A stretch of DNA of 64,000 nt, taken from contig NZ_BSTC01000004.1 of assembly GCF_030269305.1 (NCBI RefSeq), positions 313,963 to 377,962 of the forward strand, given 5' to 3'. The translations under genes and the position numbers were made by a program. The DNA comes from Kineosporia sp. NBRC 101731 (GTDB taxonomy: Bacteria; Actinomycetota; Actinomycetes; Actinomycetales; Kineosporiaceae). A model generated the notes under the pieces. It ran no database searches, had not been told where the DNA came from, and saw nothing but the letters and a program-made list of their open reading frames with translations. Positions 58,273 to 64,000 of this stretch are shown piece after piece (within the stretch, counting starts at the first letter, position 1; every line of letters begins with the position of its first letter).

Positions 58273-60420
58273 TCAAGGAGCTGGTGTGGTGTGAGCTTCG
58301 AGGTGCGGCAGGATCCGGTCGACCCAGCGGGGGATCCACCAGTTGCCGCCGCCCAGAAGGAACATGGTGGCCGGGACGACGATCAAGCGGATGATCGTGG
58401 CGTCGATCAGCACGCTGGCCGCCAGTCCGAGGGCGAGCATCTTGACCACGATCACGTCGGACAGCACGAATGCTGCGAAGACGCTGGTCATGATCAGCGC
58501 CGCGCAGCTGATCACCCGCGCCGTCACCGACAGCCCTTCGCCCACGCTCAACCGGTTGTCGTGCGTGCGCAGCCAGGCGTCGCGGACCCGCGAGAGCAGG
58601 AACACCTCGTAGTCCATGGACAGCCCGAACACGATCGCGAACATCATCATGGGTACGTAGGACTCGATGGGCACGGTCTCCCTGACCCCGAAGAGTGATG
58701 CGCCCCAGCCCCATTGGAACACCGCCACCACCACGCCGTAGGCCGCGGCGATGGACAGCAGGTTCAGCACCGCCGCCTTGATGGCCACCAGCACGCTGCG
58801 GAAGGTGATCAGGAGCAACAGCATCGCCGCCGCAAGCACCACAGCGATGATCACCGGCAGCCGGGAGACGATCTTGTCGCGGAAGTCGAGCTGGAAGGCG
58901 GTCGCCCCGGTCACGTATCCGTGGGCGTCATGGGCCTCCACTATCTTGGGCAGGGTGTCGTCGCGCAAGGTGCGCAGCACCTCCTCGGTCGAGGAGTCCT
59001 GCGGTCCGGTCGTCGGGATCACCGTGGCCACGAGCACGTCCCCGTCCTTGGTGGCCTGCACCTTCGAGACCGAGGCCACGCCTCGGACGCCCTGCAGAGC
59101 CTTCTGCAGATCGGCTGACACGTCCGTGTCGGCGTGCGAGACGTCCACCACGATGGTCAGCGGTCCGTTGGCACCGGGGCCGAACGCGTCGGAGATCGCG
59201 TCGTAGGCCTGCCGACTGGTGAAGTCGGCCGGATCGGAACCGGCGTCCACGTGTCCCAGCTGCATCGACAACGTCGGCAGGGCGATCACGGCCAGCAGCG
59301 CCACCCCGCCGGCCAGATACAGCCAGGGACGGCGTCCGATCCGGGCCGCGTGCCGGTGCCACACGTCGCTCTCGCCGCTACCGGCCTCGGCGACGGCCGA
59401 GCGGACGCGCAGCCGGTCGATCCGCTTGCCGGCCAGGCCGAGCAGCGACGGCACCAGCGTGACGGCGGCCGCCGCGGCGACCGCGACGGTCAGCGCCGCC
59501 GCCAGACCGAGCTTGCCGATGAAGGAGACCCCGGACGCATAGAGCCCCAGCATCGCGATGACCACGGTCATTGCGGCGATCAGGACCGATCGCCCGCTGC
59601 CTTCCACGGTCCGCCCGGCCGCCTCGGCCGGTTCGCCGCCCTCCATCAGGTCTTGGCGGAAGCGGGTGGCCAGGAAGAGCGCGTAGTCGATACCGACGCC
59701 GAGTCCCATCATGATCGCCAGCGTGGGCGAGACCGTGGCGAACGTGGTGGCGGCGGCCAGCATGCCGAGCAGCCCCATCCCGGCCAGCACCCCGATCGCT
59801 GCGGAGAGGATCGGTAGGCCGGCCGCGGCGACGCTGCCGAAACCCAGGAGCAGCACTACGACCGCGGTGCCGATGCCGATCAGTTCCGAGACCGCGTCGC
59901 CGGTCTTCGGCCGGGCAGCCTGACCGAGCTCACCGCCGTACTCCACGTTGACGCCCGCCCGACGGGCCGACTCGGTGGCATCGTCGATCTGGGTGACGAA
60001 GGCGTCACCCAGCGCGCTCGGATTCTTGTCGAAACCGGCAGTGACGTAGGCGGTCCGGCCGTCCTGAGAGTCTATGGGGTCGGTTACGGACTGCACATGG
60101 CCAAGACGGCGGATGGCGTCGACCGAACTGTCGATCGCCGCCTTCTGTTGAGCCAGCGTTCCCTCGCGCACGGTGAAGACGACCTGACCGCTCTGCGCAC
60201 CGCTACTGGACTGATGCATCTGCAGGAGATCAGCACCCCGCTGAGCAGGGGCATTGGGCAGCTCAAAGTCGTCGGAGTACTGCCCGCCCAGGGCTTGGTG
60301 GCCGAGCGTGACGCCGACGAGCAGGACCAGCCAGAGCAGGACGACCGGCCCGGGGTGGCGGGCGCAGAAACGTCCCAGCCGGTAGAGGCCACCGGGCCGC
60401 GCACTCAAAAAATCTGTCAC
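58273..60420 (-). CDS. MMPL-family RND transporter
   Basis: A 715-aa membrane exporter with two MMPL repeats. It has one helix then a large external loop, a five-helix bundle with LGVGIDYALFLATRFRQDL, a second external loop from about 360 and a second bundle with FGLSMDYEVFLLSRVRDAW. The paired GxxxDY motifs are the proton-relay signature. GTG 60420 opens the gene within the operator region. It is the first gene of the operon; in actinobacteria such pumps export lipids or toxic hydrophobics. Confidence 0.93.
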   Translation of the reverse strand: MTDFLSARPGGLYRLGRFCARHPGPVVLLWLVLLVGVTLGHQALGGQYSDDFELPNAPAQRGADLLQMHQSSSGAQSGQVVFTVREGTLAQQKAAIDSSVDAIRRLGHVQSVTDPIDSQDGRTAYVTAGFDKNPSALGDAFVTQIDDATESARRAGVNVEYGGELGQAARPKTGDAVSELIGIGTAVVVLLLGFGSVAAAGLPILSAAIGVLAGMGLLGMLAAATTFATVSPTLAIMMGLGVGIDYALFLATRFRQDLMEGGEPAEAAGRTVEGSGRSVLIAAMTVVIAMLGLYASGVSFIGKLGLAAALTVAVAAAAAVTLVPSLLGLAGKRIDRLRVRSAVAEAGSGESDVWHRHAARIGRRPWLYLAGGVALLAVIALPTLSMQLGHVDAGSDPADFTSRQAYDAISDAFGPGANGPLTIVVDVSHADTDVSADLQKALQGVRGVASVSKVQATKDGDVLVATVIPTTGPQDSSTEEVLRTLRDDTLPKIVEAHDAHGYVTGATAFQLDFRDKIVSRLPVIIAVVLAAAMLLLLITFRSVLVAIKAAVLNLLSIAAAYGVVVAVFQWGWGASLFGVRETVPIESYVPMMMFAIVFGLSMDYEVFLLSRVRDAWLRTHDNRLSVGEGLSVTARVISCAALIMTSVFAAFVLSDVIVVKMLALGLAASVLIDATIIRLIVVPATMFLLGGGNWWIPRWVDRILPHLEAHTTPAP

Positions 60421-60456
60421 GACTGACAGTTTTAGGCAAAAGTGTCAGGGCTGACA
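60414..60456. promoter_or_regulatory. Two operator-like repeats between MMPL and TetR genes
   Basis: CTGTCACGACTGACAG (60414-60429, 6-bp arms) and TGTCAGGGCTGACA (60443-60456, 6-bp arms) share the TGTCAG/CTGACA half-site. The first overlaps the MMPL start codon. Spacing of about 28 bp suits two TetR dimers. Confidence 0.68.
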
Positions 60457-60522
60457 AGTTTGCCCAGACAATGCGACGAGTGACTTTAGGTAGTCGGGGG
60501 CTGATCGTGAAATGCTTTGCCT

Positions 60523-61155
60523 GTGACGTCTACCGGTGGAAAGCGCGAGGCCAACAAACTGGCCACCCGCACGGCCTTGCAGGCCGCCGCCGACCGGCTG
60601 TTCGAGCAGCAGGGCTTTGAGAACACCACCGTCCGGGACATCGCCGATGCCGCTGGCGTCACCGAACGCACCTTCTTCCGGTACTTCGCCGCGAAGGAGG
60701 AACTGATCCTGGACGACGCCCTGTCCTGGCTTCCGGACCTGACCGAGGCCATCCGGACCCGGCCGGCCGCGGAGGGACCGCTGACAGCCGTCCAGATGGG
60801 CCTGGCCACCGTGGCGTGGAAGATCGCCCAGGGAAACCGGCCCTCACCCCTGTGGATGTTCCACGAGGGCCCGCCCGGCCCGAAGCTCCGCCGCGCCCCG
60901 AACGCGGTCGGTTTCCGGGTGGAGGAGGCGATAGCGATCCCCCTGCGCGCGCGCCTGATCGCGGCCTCAACCCCCAATTCCGATGATCCGGAGCCGCAAT
61001 TCGTGGCCGATATCCTCGCCCGGGCCTCGCTCGCCGCCCTGCGCAGCGGCCTGATCCGGGACTGGGAGTTGCGCGACCGCGACGCCGAAAACCGGCCTCC
61101 TCTGTCCCAGCTGATCCAGCAGGCCTTCGCCACGATCATCGCCGTGCACGACTGA
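60523..61155 (+). CDS. TetR-family regulator of the MMPL operon
   Basis: A 210-aa TetR protein; helix-turn-helix near 31-58 (ENTTVRDIADAAGVTERTFFRYF), MftR-like C-terminal domain. GTG 60523 is chosen; an in-frame TTG six bases earlier is less likely. It is divergent from the MMPL exporter with two repeated sites between, so it is the probable repressor of the three-gene export/hydrolase operon. Confidence 0.88.
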   Translation: MTSTGGKREANKLATRTALQAAADRLFEQQGFENTTVRDIADAAGVTERTFFRYFAAKEELILDDALSWLPDLTEAIRTRPAAEGPLTAVQMGLATVAWKIAQGNRPSPLWMFHEGPPGPKLRRAPNAVGFRVEEAIAIPLRARLIAASTPNSDDPEPQFVADILARASLAALRSGLIRDWELRDRDAENRPPLSQLIQQAFATIIAVHD

Positions 61156-61317
61156 TCGCACCGCACATGCGAAACAACTTGCTCTTGAATTATTTCCGGA
61201 AGAAGCGACTCACCGTCACCGGTCGCTGCCTGGAGCGGACATTCCGCGACTGCTTGCCGAACTGGCGATGACCGGTCGCCGAACACCGCCCTTTCCCGGG
61301 ATGATCACGGTCGATAG

Positions 61318-61645
61318 TCACGAGGTGTTCGCCGACCAACGACGCCCAAGAATTCTCGATCCGTTCCGGCCCAGGTGCAGGACGTCGGTGCGGGCGATCG
61401 AGGCGATGTCGTTCCGGTCGCCAGCCGCGGGTAACCGGCCGTGCCGCTGCACCGCAGCGCCGAACACCTCCAGCAGCTCCAGCTCGCGCGCGGCTTGCCA
61501 GAACCTTCTCCCACAACTGGATGACGTCCACCCTAGCCGCCAGCACGACGTCCGAAGAGTCGGTGAGATTGCCCTGACGGGAACGGGAATCGCAGCAGAG
61601 ATACAGGCGGGCCCGGATCAGGGCCGGGTGCGGGGATCGGGGCAT
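61318..61645 (-). pseudogene. thiE: Frameshifted and truncated thiE (thiamine-phosphate synthase)
   Basis: From ATG 61645 the minus strand reads ARLYLCCDSRSRQGNL and VDVIQLWEKVL, the N-terminus of ThiE. Near 61500 the similarity moves to the next frame: ARELELLEVFGAAVQRHGRL, then DIASIARTDVLHLGRNGS and ILGRRWS, ending at TGA 61318. The C-terminal half (the diphosphate-binding PTxTK region) is not found. It sits divergent from thiOSG, where a working thiE is usual in actinobacteria. Thiamine phosphate synthase must be supplied elsewhere, or thiamine is salvaged. The rest of 61156-61684 shows no other gene. Confidence 0.85.
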
Positions 61646-61683
61646 GCGCCGAAGTGTCGCATTGGGCGGGGTATGGTGATGCC

Positions 61684-61768
61684 AGCACGGGAGCCCACCG
61701 AGGGCTGAGAGGGCGAACATCTCGCCGACCGTTGAACCTGCTCCGGGTCATGCCGGCGAAGGGAGCTC
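61684..61768 (+). ncRNA. TPP riboswitch (THI element)
   Basis: Conserved aptamer parts are in order: GGGAGCCC, then GGGCTGAGAGGG (61703-61713), CCGACCGTTGAACCTG (61725-61740) and CCGGGTCATGCCGGCGAAGGGA (61743-61764). The final GAAGGGAG is both the closing strand and the Shine-Dalgarno sequence of thiO (ATG 61773), so thiamine pyrophosphate should block translation start directly. Confidence 0.93.
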
Positions 61769-61772
61769 GAAC

Positions 61773-62957
61773 ATGGTAATTGGCACGCCTGTTCCGGCCA
61801 CCGATGTGGTCGTCCTGGGCGGCGGTGTCGTCGGCACGGCCTGTGCCTGGCGGCTGGCCCAGCGCGGGCTGCAGGTGATCCTCGTCGACCCTGCGCCCGG
61901 ATCGGGGGCCTCCGGCGTGGCGGCCGGGATGCTCGCCCCCGTCAGCGAGGTGCAGCCCGGCGAAGAACCGTTGCTGCGTCTGGGGTGTCACGCGGCGCAG
62001 GGATACCCGGACTTCGTCCGCGAACTCGAGCTGGTCAGCGGCCTGGTCACCGGGTACCGCCGGTGCGGCACCCTGGCCGTGGCCCTGACCGCCGACGACC
62101 GAGCCCGCCTGGCCGAGACCCGGCGCCTGCAGGCCGGTCTCGGGTTGACGGTCGAGGCCCTCACCGGTCGGCGCTGCCGCGCACTGGAACCGACGCTGGA
62201 TCCGGGGGTCAGCGCGGGCACACTGATCCCCGACGACCACCAGATCGACCCGCGCCGGCTGCTGGAGGCTCTGCGGATCGCGGCCACGACCGCCGGGGTG
62301 GTCACCGTTCAGGATTCAGGCACCCCCGAACGGGTGGACGAGGTGCTCGCCGGCGTCCGTCTGGCCTCCGGGGCACTGGTGCGGGCCCTCCGGGTGGTGC
62401 TGGCCACCGGCGCGTGGGCCCGGTCGGTCGTGCCGTCGGTACGGCCGGTCAAGGGGCAGATCCTGCGGCTGCGGATGCCCGCGGGTGATCACATCCTGCG
62501 GCGCACCGTCCGCGCGGTGGTGCACGGCCGGGACGTGTACCTGGTGCCGCGCGAGAACGGTGAACTGGTGGTCGGGGCGACCAGCGAGGACGTCGGCCTG
62601 GACCAGCGGGTCACCGCCGGCGCCGTGCACGATCTCCTGCAGGACGCCCGGGCCCTGGTGCCCGGGGTATCGGAACTGGAGTTCACCGAAACCGCGGCGC
62701 GATGCCGTCCGGGCACTCCCGACAACCTGCCCCTGATCGGGCCTTCCGCGGTCCCGGGCCTGATCCTGGCGACCGGCCACCACCGCAACGGTGTGCTGCT
62801 GTGCGGGGTCACTGCCGACGCTGTGACTGCTGCCCTGGCCGACGGGGACGTGCCCGCCGGCCCGGTGCGGGTGTGCGATCCCCGGCGGCTCGAACAGCCC
62901 GGTACATCGACGACAGGCCGTGACACCACCACGGTGGCCACGGCCGGACGGAGGTAG
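61773..62957 (+). CDS. thiO: Glycine oxidase ThiO
   Basis: FAD enzyme of 394 aa that oxidises glycine to dehydroglycine for the thiazole ring of thiamine. The FAD site is VVVLGGGVVGTACAWRL at 12-28, with GASGVAAGMLAP near 45-56 and GLILATGHHRNGVLL near the C-terminus. It is directly behind the TPP riboswitch and 6 bp before thiS, first gene of the thiO-thiS-thiG operon. Confidence 0.94.
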   Translation: MVIGTPVPATDVVVLGGGVVGTACAWRLAQRGLQVILVDPAPGSGASGVAAGMLAPVSEVQPGEEPLLRLGCHAAQGYPDFVRELELVSGLVTGYRRCGTLAVALTADDRARLAETRRLQAGLGLTVEALTGRRCRALEPTLDPGVSAGTLIPDDHQIDPRRLLEALRIAATTAGVVTVQDSGTPERVDEVLAGVRLASGALVRALRVVLATGAWARSVVPSVRPVKGQILRLRMPAGDHILRRTVRAVVHGRDVYLVPRENGELVVGATSEDVGLDQRVTAGAVHDLLQDARALVPGVSELEFTETAARCRPGTPDNLPLIGPSAVPGLILATGHHRNGVLLCGVTADAVTAALADGDVPAGPVRVCDPRRLEQPGTSTTGRDTTTVATAGRR

Positions 62958-62963
62958 AACACG

Positions 62964-64000
<1,037 letters not shown>

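Noticed and set aside
60486-61286. 266-codon minus-strand frame opposite the TetR gene
   Set aside because: Antisense to a complete TetR protein; Ser/Arg/Ala-rich with no domain. It overlaps the ThiE remnant only by chance.

Overview
This is a 64 kb chromosomal stretch from a very GC-rich Gram-positive actinobacterium. The signs are strong third-codon-position GC, many GTG starts, a mycothiol-dependent maleylpyruvate isomerase homologue, a GPP34 protein, an actinobacterial-type leucine/branched-chain catabolic cluster, and ATGA/GTGA stop-start overlaps inside operons. The content would suit a soil actinomycete of the Kineosporia type, but no marker gene here fixes the genus. There are no rRNA genes, intact tRNA genes, CRISPR arrays, phage genes or transposases.

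Layout. 1-3.1 kb: DHA2 efflux pump with a divergent TetR gene, then an AraC-type regulator. 3.4-7.7 kb: secreted esterase, OmpR-type two-component pair and a DUF4173 membrane protein. 8-15.2 kb: VOC protein, GPP34, TetR with a resorcylate-decarboxylase-like amidohydrolase, DUF3445 haem N-demethylase with a small partner, acyl-CoA synthetase and an R2K ATP-grasp protein. 15.3-19.6 kb: Fe-S old-yellow-enzyme, flavodoxin and release factor 3. 19.7-29 kb: an apparently single operon of a peptide-type ABC importer, PfkB kinase, class II aldolase and class III aminotransferase, with a TetR gene divergent from it. This looks like an unassigned import-phosphorylate-cleave-transaminate catabolic route. 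29-38.6 kb: mixed accessory region with remnants, PnuC, a TPR-GGDEF diguanylate cyclase, Nudix, DUF1203, a decayed CPT-like kinase, a 2OG oxygenase and a luciferase-like oxidoreductase. 38.7-50 kb: CoA lyase, MaoC, carboxylase epsilon and beta subunits and an acyl-CoA dehydrogenase, divergent from bkdA-bkdB-bkdC. Then come a truncated NTF2-like gene, an MDR oxidoreductase, two LysR genes and a thiolase. 51-56 kb: TetR with an isochorismatase-like hydrolase, CopC-like protein, CadC/CmtR-type sensor and a heavy-metal P-type ATPase. 56-61.2 kb: operon of MMPL exporter, alpha/beta hydrolase and Tat-exported metallo-hydrolase, with a divergent TetR gene. 61.3-64 kb: frameshifted thiE, then a TPP riboswitch driving thiO-thiS-thiG.

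Non-coding features stand out. A perfect palindrome with an identical 50-bp core occurs at two loci 34 kb apart. A second dispersed palindrome family (core TGCATGATCACG) occurs three times within 9 kb. In at least six genes the stop codon lies inside a short tandem repeat of 5-15 bp, which suggests recurrent slippage or duplication at gene ends. Several divergent gene pairs have clear operator-like inverted repeats. Four gene remnants (thiE, CPT-like kinase, NTF2-like, ankyrin) show ongoing gene loss.
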